This document shows positions 1 to 5,983 of a stretch of 5,983 nt of DNA, piece by piece. Source of the DNA: Prevotellaceae bacterium UBA1746 (GTDB taxonomy: Bacteria; Bacteroidota; Bacteroidia; Bacteroidales; Bacteroidaceae). The stretch covers positions 2,858-8,840 of the forward strand of contig DCHS01000015.1 in NCBI GenBank assembly GCA_002314875.1, in the 5' to 3' direction. The notes under the pieces are model-generated. The model saw nothing but the letters and a program-made list of their open reading frames with translations. It was not told where the DNA came from and ran no database searches. Within the stretch, counting starts at the first letter, position 1; every line of letters begins with the position of its first letter. The translations under genes and the position numbers were made by a program.

Positions 1-5
1 CTCCT

Positions 6-3000
6 ATGAACAAACGATTCAAGACAGTCAGTCTGGTGCTGCTCCTTGCCGGCATTTACGGTGGTGTAGCATTTGCGGAGACATCTCCGATTGACGTAAT
101 CGAAACCGTTCAGCAAAACGGTACCGCAGTCGGTACGGTAGTGGATGCCAGTGGCAACCCCCTTACCGGTGCATCAGTAGTAGTTAAGGGTACAACGAAG
201 GGTACGATGGTCGACAACGACGGTCGTTTCTCTCTCGCTGGCGTTAAGAAGGGCCAGATCCTTCGCCTCACCTTCATCGGCTACAAGTCAACAGAAGTGC
301 AGTGGAATGGTACTCCTCTTAATATTACATTAGAGGAAGACCAGACCAACCTCGACGAAGTTATCGTTGTAGGTTACGGTACGACCACCAAGCGTGACTT
401 GATTGCTTCTGTAAGTACTGTAAAGACCGAAGAACTTGAGAACCTCCCCGTTGCCAACATGACCCAGGGTCTTGCTGGTCGTTCTCCCGGTCTCATCGTT
501 ACCCAGAGTGGTGGTGGTGTTAATACCAAGTCAACCATCAGCATCCGTGGTGGTGGTGATCCTATCTACGTTATCGACGGTGTTGTTCGTGACGCTGCTG
601 ACTTCCAGAACCTCAGTTCCGACGACATCCAGAGCATGTCTATCTTGAAGGACGCTTCTGCAACCGCTATCTATGGTAGCCGTGCTACCAACGGTATCGT
701 TCAGGTTGTTACCAAGCATGGTAAGCAGAGTGAGCGCCCCGTCTTCGAATACGACTTCAATCAGAGTTGGAGCCAGCCTTCAACATGGCCCCAGAAGCTC
801 GACAGCTACACCCGTGCAGAATGGGCAAATGTTGCTCGTGCTAACGACGGTCTCGATGCTGCTTATAGCCAGGAGGCCATCAACGCGATGAAGAACGGCA
901 CCGACCTTCTCAATTACAGCAATACCAATTGGCGTGACCTCGTGCTCAACAACTGGGCTCCCACCCAGAAGCACACCGTTCGCGTGACTGGTGGTAACGA
1001 CGTTAACCGTTACTACGCTTCTCTCGGTCATGTTGACCAGGAGTCTCTCTACAAGAGCGGCAACCACTACATGAAGCGTACCACCTTCCGTCTTGCTGAT
1101 GATGTTAACTTCCAGCCCATTGGTCTCGAAGTACACCTCGGCCTCGACGGTTACTATCAGAAGCAGGTACATCCCTATACCTCAACTGCTAACAGTTATT
1201 ACCACGTATTCTCTCACATCAACGATAAGAGCCCCTTGCTCCCCGGTGTGAACAGCCAGGGTCTTCCCTATGCTATCGATGATAACCCCGTAGCAGAAAC
1301 AGCTGACGATGCAGGTTACGCTCGTACCCATAATTACATGATGAACGGTAAGGGCGAAATCGTTTGGAACTGCCTCTGGGTAGACGGTCTCCGCGTTCGT
1401 CTCGCTAGTGACTACCGTTATCAGGCTACCAATGTAAAGAATTGGCGCCACAACGCTCTTCAGTATGAATGGGACGATACAGCAGGTCACTACACCGCTA
1501 GCCCCTATCTCTATCAGAGCAGCGTTACCAGCAAGGCTTACACCAACCAGGCATTCCTCGAGTACGGCAATACCTTCGGCAAGCACACCGTTAGTGCTCT
1601 CGGTGGTTTCGAACAGTACTACGAAAAGCAGGAAAGCTTCTGGGCAAGCCGTGAAAACTACGAATTCGATACCGACCAGATGGACGTTGGTCCCTCTTCT
1701 TCCATGAAGAACGGTGGTAGCGACGCTGAACTCGGTCGTGCTGCATGGATTTTCCAGGCTAAGTACAACTACGCTAACAAGTACTACATCGAAGGCAGCC
1801 TCCGTCGCGATGGTTCTGACTACTTCGCTGATGGTCATCGTTGGGGTAACTTCTTCGGCGGTTCACTCGGTTGGGTTGTTACTGAAGAAAACTTCATGAA
1901 GGGTCTCGTTGATCGTCATATCTTCGACAACTTGAAGATTCGTGCATCATACGGTGAAACCGGTCAGGACAACAGTGCAGGCCGTTTCGCTTATTTGACC
2001 AGCTACACCCTCAACACTCAGGGTTACGTTATCGACGGCAAACTTGCTTCAACCTTCACAGAAGGTGCTCAGGCTAGTCCCGACCTTACCTGGTACACCA
2101 CCCGTCAGACCGACCTCGGTTTCGACTGGGCAAGCGCTCGCAACCGTTTCTATGGTAGCTTCGACTACTTCTACTACAGCACTAAGGGTTACCTCGTTAG
2201 CCCCACTGGTGACAGCTATGTAAACACCATGCTCGGTGTTACCGCTCCCAAGGTAAAGAGTGACAGTGAATATCGTCGTGCCGGTTATGAACTCAACCTC
2301 GGCTGGCGTGATCAGGTTCGCGAATTCAAGTATGACTTGAACTTCAACTTCACCTGGTACAACACTGCTTGGGCCCTCAACCAGAGCGAGGCAGAGAGTG
2401 CTTACATGAACCCCTACCAGCGTACACAGCAGACCCTCCAGAACTACTACGGTCTCCTCTATCACAACCTCGGTTACTACACCAGTGCTCAGGATGTTTA
2501 CGCTGCAGCAGGTTATCTCAACGCTTACAACAGTGGCAACCTTACCGCTGGTGATATCCGCTACGAGGATACCAACGGTGACGGTCGCATCACTGCTGAA
2601 GACCAGCGTCGTCTCGGTAAGAGCAGCACTCCTCACGGTCAGTTCGGTTTCAACGTTAAGTTGAGCTGGAAGGGTTGGTACTTCACCGCTCTCTTCCAAG
2701 GCAGTTGCCGCTTCGACATGTATCTCCAGCAGAACAGTCAGACTGGTGCTCTCCCCGTTGTTTACGACTGGCAGACCGATGTTTGGACTGCTGACAACAC
2801 TGACGCCAAGTTGCCTCGCCTCACGAGCAACCAGGGTCTCAACAGCAGCAACAACACCCAGAGTAGCGACTTCTGGCTCATCAACGGTGCTTATCTCCGT
2901 ATGAAGGACTTCACCTTCGGTTATGACTTCAAGTACAGCCTCCTCAAGAATGTGAACTGGCTCAGCCGTGCCAAGGTTGGTATCAGCGGCCAGAACATCT

Positions 3001-3113
3001 TCACCATCAGTGATGCTACCAAGTATGGTCTTGACCCTGAGAACAGTTCTACTCTCAACTACGGATATCCTGTTGAGCGCACCATCGCATTCTCTATTAA
3101 CTTAGGTTTCTAA
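6..3113 (+). CDS. SusC/RagA-family TonB-linked outer membrane transporter
   Basis: This is a TonB-dependent outer-membrane barrel that, in its family, imports large nutrients (glycans, peptides) together with a SusD-type lid. What is seen: a signal peptide at residues 1-24 with a likely cut after VAFA; a carboxypeptidase-regulatory-like beta-sandwich at about 40-112 (GTVVDASGNPL, GRFSL, FIGYKS); a TonB-box-like segment DEVIVVGYG at 118-126; a plug domain at about 128-237 ending in ILKDASATAIYGSRATNG; then the barrel. Barrel signatures include RRDGSDYF, a calcium-loop-like DTNGDGRITAED at 855-866, FWLINGAYLRMKDF near 956-969, and a terminal aromatic (INLGF) as expected for barrel assembly. There is no N-terminal STN domain, so direct anti-sigma signalling of the FecA type is not indicated. 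Length 1035 is normal and the frame is intact. The ATG at 6 gives a complete signal peptide, but only 5 bases precede it, so the leader and promoter are outside. The substrate is unknown. Confidence 0.96.
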   Translation: MNKRFKTVSLVLLLAGIYGGVAFAETSPIDVIETVQQNGTAVGTVVDASGNPLTGASVVVKGTTKGTMVDNDGRFSLAGVKKGQILRLTFIGYKSTEVQWNGTPLNITLEEDQTNLDEVIVVGYGTTTKRDLIASVSTVKTEELENLPVANMTQGLAGRSPGLIVTQSGGGVNTKSTISIRGGGDPIYVIDGVVRDAADFQNLSSDDIQSMSILKDASATAIYGSRATNGIVQVVTKHGKQSERPVFEYDFNQSWSQPSTWPQKLDSYTRAEWANVARANDGLDAAYSQEAINAMKNGTDLLNYSNTNWRDLVLNNWAPTQKHTVRVTGGNDVNRYYASLGHVDQESLYKSGNHYMKRTTFRLADDVNFQPIGLEVHLGLDGYYQKQVHPYTSTANSYYHVFSHINDKSPLLPGVNSQGLPYAIDDNPVAETADDAGYARTHNYMMNGKGEIVWNCLWVDGLRVRLASDYRYQATNVKNWRHNALQYEWDDTAGHYTASPYLYQSSVTSKAYTNQAFLEYGNTFGKHTVSALGGFEQYYEKQESFWASRENYEFDTDQMDVGPSSSMKNGGSDAELGRAAWIFQAKYNYANKYYIEGSLRRDGSDYFADGHRWGNFFGGSLGWVVTEENFMKGLVDRHIFDNLKIRASYGETGQDNSAGRFAYLTSYTLNTQGYVIDGKLASTFTEGAQASPDLTWYTTRQTDLGFDWASARNRFYGSFDYFYYSTKGYLVSPTGDSYVNTMLGVTAPKVKSDSEYRRAGYELNLGWRDQVREFKYDLNFNFTWYNTAWALNQSEAESAYMNPYQRTQQTLQNYYGLLYHNLGYYTSAQDVYAAAGYLNAYNSGNLTAGDIRYEDTNGDGRITAEDQRRLGKSSTPHGQFGFNVKLSWKGWYFTALFQGSCRFDMYLQQNSQTGALPVVYDWQTDVWTADNTDAKLPRLTSNQGLNSSNNTQSSDFWLINGAYLRMKDFTFGYDFKYSLLKNVNWLSRAKVGISGQNIFTISDATKYGLDPENSSTLNYGYPVERTIAFSINLGF

Positions 3114-3133
3114 TCTTTAAGACTCTAACAATT

Positions 3134-5104
3134 ATGAAGAATATAATGAAACTTGGATTGATGGGAATTAGTGCTATGGCTCTCCTTGCATCTTGTCAGG
3201 ACACCCTCGACACCCATCCTTCAGCATCCTTTGACGAAGTAACAGTGTGGAGCAGCAAGGCTACCGCTGATGCTTATGTCAATCAGGCATATTCCAGCGT
3301 TATCAACGCTTGTCTCCAGCAGACCCGTAGTACCAACATCGTCGCAAATGCTGGTATCAACTGGGAATGCCGTACTCCCAACTGCGTCCGTGCATCACAG
3401 GTAGGTGAAGGTATTGACGGTCTTGCAACCGAACTCGGCGTTACCAACGCTACAGACTTCGGTGCTAACCGCTCATCTCTCCTCCGTCAGTGCAACATGA
3501 TCATCGAAAAGGCTGAAGCCAGCGAAGCCATGTCTGCAGAAGACAAGGCAGAACTCAAGGCTCAGGGCCGCTTCCTCCGTGGTGTGGTATTCTTTGACCA
3601 GGCTCGTAAGATGGGTCGCTTCGTTCCCCTTACCAAGGTGCTCGACGCTACCGATGAAGCTGGTGCTTCCATCGCTATGACCAAGGACGTTGGTGAAAGT
3701 TACAAGTACGTTGTAGAAGACCTCGAATACGCAGCTCAGAATCTTCCCGTTTCAGCATCTGCAGGTCGCGCTAACCGTGCTGCTGCCAACATTATCCTCA
3801 GCCGTGCATGCCTCCAGGCTTATGCTTACACCAAGGACGCAAGCTACCTCACCAAGGCAGTCAGCGCTTCTCAGGCAGCTATCGCAAGCGGTTCCCTTAC
3901 CTCCGACTATGCTGATATGTTCACCAACGCCACCTCTACCAACTCTGAAATCCAGTGGGCTGTTTACCGTGTAAACACCAACAGCACCGTAGGTACCTGG
4001 GGCGAACTTCAGCTCGGTCTTCCCAACATCTCCAACGACGACGCTCGTACCTCTGGTGCTGAACGCCTCTTCGTCGGTGCTAAAAAGACTTTCGAATGCT
4101 GGGGTATCTTCTGGCCTACTCAGGACCTCGCAGACCAGTACCTCGTTATCGACGACGCTACCGGTGAGGCTCTTCCCTGGTATGAGACCTCTCAGTATAA
4201 GAATAATGTTGAGGAAAAGAGTGTCAGCGAAATCACCGAAGCTGGTTGCGTGGACTCTTATCCCCGTAGCTCTGGTGAGGAACGTCGCATTCCTACCGCT
4301 CAGGATATGAGCCAGGTTAACGCTGCTCATCCTCACTTCACCCACTACGGTGTTCTGAAGGCTGGCGTTACCCGCAACATCTCCGACATTATGTACAGCA
4401 ACCGTGACGCTCGTTTCGCTGCCAACCTGGCTTATGACCAGTGTGCAGACTGGAACGGTGAACCTGTTGACATGAACCTCGGCGGTAACATGAGTGCCGG
4501 TGTTCGTGACAAGGAAGACGGCGGCTGGTACAACACTACCACCAACTACTACTTCCGCAAGTATGTTCCTGCTGACTATGTTAGCACTGGCAACAACTTC
4601 AACTACGGTAACCCCGCAGATACCCACATCTGTCTCGCTCGCCTCGGTGAAGCATACCTCAACCTCGCAGAAGCTCTCCTTCTCCAGGGTAAGGTCGCTG
4701 ACGCTGTAGCAGCACTCAACAACACTCGTACCGTTCACGGTAAGATTCCCGCTTCAACTGCATCTACTGAAGCTGACGCATGGGCAGATTACATCCGCGA
4801 GCGTAACTGCGAAATGGTTGAAGAATGTGGTGACCTCTACTTCAGCTACCTCCGTTGGGGTAAGTATGGTGGCTATGCAAACCACGGCCGCACCGCTGGT
4901 GACATCGTTTATGACCTCGACCGTCCTGCTTACAAGATTGAGATCAGCCACGATCGTACCAAGTTCATCGTTTGCCAGGCTACACTCCAGAATGGTGCTA
5001 ACCGTGCCTTCACGACCAAGCGTTATCTCCTTCCCATCGCACAGGGTTTCCTTGACACTCGTGAAGCTTACGGTCTCGACCACACTCAGAATCCTGGTTG
5101 GTAA
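3134..5104 (+). CDS. SusD/RagB-family nutrient-binding surface lipoprotein
   Basis: This is the partner of the upstream transporter. SusD-family proteins are lipid-anchored on the cell surface, bind the nutrient and close over the SusC barrel. What is seen: a type II signal peptide with lipobox LASC and lipidated Cys21, followed by the family's N-terminal pattern QDTLDTHP (22-29). The helical, TPR-like core includes LKAQGRFLRGVVFFDQARKMGR (141-162), the ...VVEDLEYAAQNLP segment (193-205) and ANRAAANIILSRACL (213-227). The C-terminal SusD/RagB region includes RLGEAYLNLAEALLLQGK (503-520), the IRERNCEMVEECGDLYF helix (554-570) with following LRWGK, and the terminal hallmark YLLPI...TQNPGW (631-656). 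At 656 residues it is at the long end for the family. It starts 20 bases after gene 1 with an A/T-rich leader and no Shine-Dalgarno. An in-frame ATG at 3146 (Met5) would leave a shorter signal peptide, so 3134 is preferred. It carries 12 cysteines besides the lipidated one, which is a lot for this family. The ligand cannot be deduced. Confidence 0.96.
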   Translation: MKNIMKLGLMGISAMALLASCQDTLDTHPSASFDEVTVWSSKATADAYVNQAYSSVINACLQQTRSTNIVANAGINWECRTPNCVRASQVGEGIDGLATELGVTNATDFGANRSSLLRQCNMIIEKAEASEAMSAEDKAELKAQGRFLRGVVFFDQARKMGRFVPLTKVLDATDEAGASIAMTKDVGESYKYVVEDLEYAAQNLPVSASAGRANRAAANIILSRACLQAYAYTKDASYLTKAVSASQAAIASGSLTSDYADMFTNATSTNSEIQWAVYRVNTNSTVGTWGELQLGLPNISNDDARTSGAERLFVGAKKTFECWGIFWPTQDLADQYLVIDDATGEALPWYETSQYKNNVEEKSVSEITEAGCVDSYPRSSGEERRIPTAQDMSQVNAAHPHFTHYGVLKAGVTRNISDIMYSNRDARFAANLAYDQCADWNGEPVDMNLGGNMSAGVRDKEDGGWYNTTTNYYFRKYVPADYVSTGNNFNYGNPADTHICLARLGEAYLNLAEALLLQGKVADAVAALNNTRTVHGKIPASTASTEADAWADYIRERNCEMVEECGDLYFSYLRWGKYGGYANHGRTAGDIVYDLDRPAYKIEISHDRTKFIVCQATLQNGANRAFTTKRYLLPIAQGFLDTREAYGLDHTQNPGW

Positions 5105-5128
5105 TTCACTCTTAAAAAAATTACTACA

Positions 5129-5593
5129 ATGAAAAAGTATCTCTATATCCTTCTGGCATTCATCGGATGCCTCGGAATGACTTCCTGCCTCGAGAGCGGC
5201 TATGAAGATCTCGATACCTATGATGGTTGCGAAATCACTGGTGTTGTTGGTACCTACTACCGCTACATCGACTCTGCTACCATGGCAAATGGTCAGAATA
5301 AGGTTATCCAGAAGACACTCACCACTGAAAATGTTCAGCGTGACGAAAATGCTGGTACTCTGACCTTCGACGTTTCTCTTCCCAGCAACCTTACTGACGC
5401 TGAGAAGGCTGCAGTCAGCGCCAGCGCTCTCGTTGTTATTGTCAACATCAGCACTGCTGCTGTCGTAGAACCCGTTAACGGTGCTCCCGCTTTCGGTACT
5501 CCTGGTGACTGGAGCAAGTCCAACCAGTACAAGGTGACCGCTGCCAACGGCGATACCAAGGTTTGGACAGTTTCCCTCAACCTTAAGAAGTAA
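5129..5593 (+). CDS. small lipoprotein, DUF5018-related type, third gene of the SusC/SusD operon
   Basis: The 154-residue product begins with a type II signal peptide (KKYLYILLAFIGCLG) and a likely lipobox MTSC, with lipidation at Cys20. Met at -3 is acceptable but not the usual Leu. The mature protein is about 135 residues: an acidic, Tyr-rich linker (LESGYEDLDTYDGCEITG, 21-38), a predicted beta-rich middle (about 38-113), and a C-terminal motif FGTPGDWSK...YKVTAANGDTKVWTV (122-148). From memory, this last motif resembles Bacteroidales lipoproteins annotated as DUF5018-related, which have an immunoglobulin-like beta fold; I could not check this. No catalytic motif is visible. The gene lies 24 bases after the SusD gene with an A-rich leader (TTAAAAAAATTA) and shares its codon bias, so co-transcription is likely. 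By inference it is a surface or periplasm-facing accessory of the transporter, comparable in position to SusE/SusF-type binding proteins but much smaller. The binding role is unproven. The stop codon lies inside a possible A/U-rich hairpin. Confidence 0.88.
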   Translation: MKKYLYILLAFIGCLGMTSCLESGYEDLDTYDGCEITGVVGTYYRYIDSATMANGQNKVIQKTLTTENVQRDENAGTLTFDVSLPSNLTDAEKAAVSASALVVIVNISTAAVVEPVNGAPAFGTPGDWSKSNQYKVTAANGDTKVWTVSLNLKK

Positions 5594-5620
5594 CATTTAT
5601 CATACCTTTTTAAGTTTTTT
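5582..5620 (+). terminator. possible weak A/U-rich terminator overlapping the end of gene 3
   Basis: CTTAAGAAG (5582-5590) can pair with CTTTTTAAG (5606-5614) as nine consecutive pairs, one of them G-U, around a 15-base loop that contains the TAA stop codon. Six T residues follow at once (5615-5620). The shape is that of an intrinsic terminator, but the stem has only two G-C pairs and ribosomes finishing gene 3 would cover its 5' arm. It may be weak or fortuitous. Its T tract is also the 5' arm of the larger hairpin just downstream, so the two folds compete. Confidence 0.3.
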
Positions 5621-5689
5621 CTCTGACTTTGAATTTTGCGGGATGGTCGTCCGTGAGGCCCGCTTTCCCGCAAACTCAGAGAAGAAGCT
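5613..5689 (+). other. 77-base composite hairpin in the operon 3' region
   Basis: The lower stem pairs AGTTTTTTCTCTGA (5613-5626) with TCAGAGAAGAAGCT (5676-5689), 14 bp including two G-U pairs. An 8-base bulge (5627-5634) faces a single C (5675). The upper stem pairs TTTGCGGGA (5635-5643) with TCCCGCAAA (5666-5674), nine perfect pairs. The 22-base apex contains CC-GTGA-GG, a mini-stem with a GNRA-type loop. A second CCCGC at 5659-5663 offers an alternative partner for GCGGG. No T tract follows the 3' arm, so this is not a standard terminator. It could stabilise the mRNA 3' end, bind a protein, or be part of a 3'-derived small RNA. The pairing is seen; the role is unknown. Confidence 0.6.
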
Positions 5690-5718
5690 GATAGTCTAAA
5701 AACAATAAATATAGGTTT

Positions 5719-5760
5719 TAAGGAGGATACGCCGTGAGGCGCATCCTCCTTATTTGTTCT
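5719..5760 (+). terminator. intrinsic terminator of the operon
   Basis: TAAGGAGGAT (5719-5728) pairs with ATCCTCCTTA (5743-5752). After one A-C mismatch, CGCC (5730-5733) pairs with GGCG (5738-5741), closing on a GTGA loop, which is a stable GNRA-type tetraloop. A moderately T-rich tail (TTTGTTCT) follows. Strength and position, about 125 bases after the last stop codon with no gene between, fit the main terminator of the three-gene transcript. The other strand lacks a T tract after the stem, so it probably works in one direction. The T tail is interrupted, so efficiency may not be complete. Confidence 0.8.
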
Positions 5761-5797
5761 CCCGTTTCTAGTAAACTATATATTGACCTATAAAACT

Positions 5798-5835
5798 CTT
5801 TTCTTGTGTCTGGAAGACGCTACTTTGTATACAAA
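5798..5835 (+). promoter_or_regulatory. weak Bacteroidota-like promoter candidate with overlapping palindrome
   Basis: TACTTTG (5821-5827) is one base short of the Bacteroidota -7 box TAnnTTTG, and a T-rich stretch CTTTTC (5798-5803) lies about where the -33 TTTG box would be. The perfect 12-bp palindrome TTTGTATACAAA (5824-5835) overlaps the -7-like box, where a repressor site would block initiation. Both boxes deviate from consensus, so this is only a candidate; the palindrome itself is certain. Confidence 0.22.
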
Positions 5836-5884
5836 TCCCGCGGTTTTTTAACGAAAAAAGGGTAACTACACCCGCACGTAATTA

Positions 5885-5926
5885 AAATTACCTCGGACCT
5901 AGTTTAAATTACCTCCGTCCTAGTTT
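5885..5926. repeat. two tandem 21-bp repeats, possibly a third degenerate copy
   Basis: Bases 5885-5905 and 5906-5926 are head-to-tail copies of a 21-bp unit, identical at 19 of 21 positions. The unit begins AAATTACCTC and ends CCTAGTTT, and the two differences (G to C, A to T) lie in its centre. The preceding 21 bases (5864-5884) match the first copy at 12 of 21 positions in the same register, which may be a decayed copy. Each unit is also roughly dyad-symmetric (AAA.TA at one end, TA.TTT at the other). A 21-bp period is two turns of the helix, so bound proteins would lie on one face. An operator array or a short minisatellite are both possible. Confidence 0.7.
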
Positions 5927-5983
5927 TTTTTTCCCGCGCACAAAGTTGAAGGTCCCCGTTTTGAGGGTCATTTTCTGTCAATA

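Larger units (their letters stand above)
5753..5983. other. intergenic region with no convincing gene
   Basis: After the terminator, 231 bases contain no open frame with lipoprotein, membrane or family features on either strand. They hold a weak promoter-like element, a 12-bp palindrome (5824-5835), the palindrome CCGCGG (5838-5843), a T6-AACG-A6 inverted repeat (5844-5859), a short GGGT/ACCC stem (5860-5873), the inverted repeat GTAATT-AA-AATTAC (5878-5891), the 21-bp tandem repeat, and a run of nine T (5924-5932). Such a density of short symmetric elements suggests the control region of a gene beyond base 5983, but no start codon is in view. Confidence 0.6.

Noticed and set aside
3752..4738. 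Long open frame of 328 codons on the minus strand
   Set aside because: It lies wholly inside the SusD gene. The strong codon bias of that gene avoids codons whose complement is a stop, which leaves the antisense frame open. Its translation is Val/Thr/Ser-rich with no family features. The same holds for the antisense frames at 780-1172, 1182-1838, 2049-2699 and 4754-5596.
5335..5673. Minus-strand open frame of 112 codons reaching past the end of gene 3
   Set aside because: Most of it is antisense to gene 3 and the rest runs through the long hairpin. The sequence has no domain or signal features.
5720..5793. Perfect Shine-Dalgarno (AAGGAGG) seven bases before a GTG that opens a 19-codon frame
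   Set aside because: The motif is the 5' arm of the terminator stem and would be sequestered. The organism shows no Shine-Dalgarno use at its real genes, and the peptide is short with no recognisable features.
5885..5926. CRISPR array
   Set aside because: The two units abut with no spacers and there are too few copies.
5895..5932. Possible terminator: GGAC (5895-5898) pairing with GTCC (5917-5920) before nine T
   Set aside because: Only four pairs around an 18-base loop, with mismatches on both sides, and a three-base gap before the T run. The tandem repeat explains the similarity better.
5908..5970. Minus-strand ATG frame of 20 codons with a basic C-terminus (GKKKLGRR)
   Set aside because: It runs through the T9 tract and into the tandem repeat, has no supporting leader, and is too short to distinguish from chance.

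Overview
The window looks like chromosomal DNA of a Bacteroidota bacterium, most probably order Bacteroidales and plausibly Prevotellaceae. Three observations support this. A TonB-dependent SusC-type outer-membrane transporter is followed directly by a SusD-type surface lipoprotein, a pairing diagnostic of the phylum. No start codon has a Shine-Dalgarno sequence; the starts of genes 2 and 3 follow short A/T-rich leaders. The genes use a narrow codon set (AAG for Lys, CGT for Arg, CTC for Leu, C-ending TTC/TAC/GAC/AAC) typical of strongly expressed genes in that group. Genus and species cannot be fixed from the sequence.

Layout. Bases 6-5593 hold three genes on the plus strand with gaps of 20 and 24 bases and no visible promoter or terminator between them, so they read as one operon whose promoter lies left of the window. 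Gene 1 (6-3113) is a SusC/RagA-family transporter of 1035 residues. Gene 2 (3134-5104) is its SusD/RagB-family lipoprotein partner of 656 residues. Gene 3 (5129-5593) is a small lipoprotein of 154 residues whose C-terminal part resembles the DUF5018-related lipoproteins of Bacteroidales.

How they work together (from family knowledge). SusD-type lipoproteins sit on the cell surface as a lid over the SusC barrel, bind a nutrient (glycan, peptide or other oligomer), and deliver it for TonB-powered import. The third lipoprotein is likely an accessory component of the same surface machine. The window contains no glycoside hydrolase, peptidase, sulfatase or regulator, so the substrate cannot be named.

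The last 390 bases (5594-5983) contain no convincing gene but are structured. They hold an A/U-rich hairpin overlapping the stop codon of gene 3, a 77-base composite hairpin (5613-5689), a strong intrinsic terminator with a GTGA tetraloop (5719-5760), a perfect 12-bp palindrome (5824-5835), and a 21-bp tandem repeat (5885-5926, perhaps with a degenerate third copy from 5864). The right part probably belongs to the control region of a neighbour beyond the window. The operon itself is a familiar type. The least explained parts are the layered 3' structures and the 21-bp repeat block.
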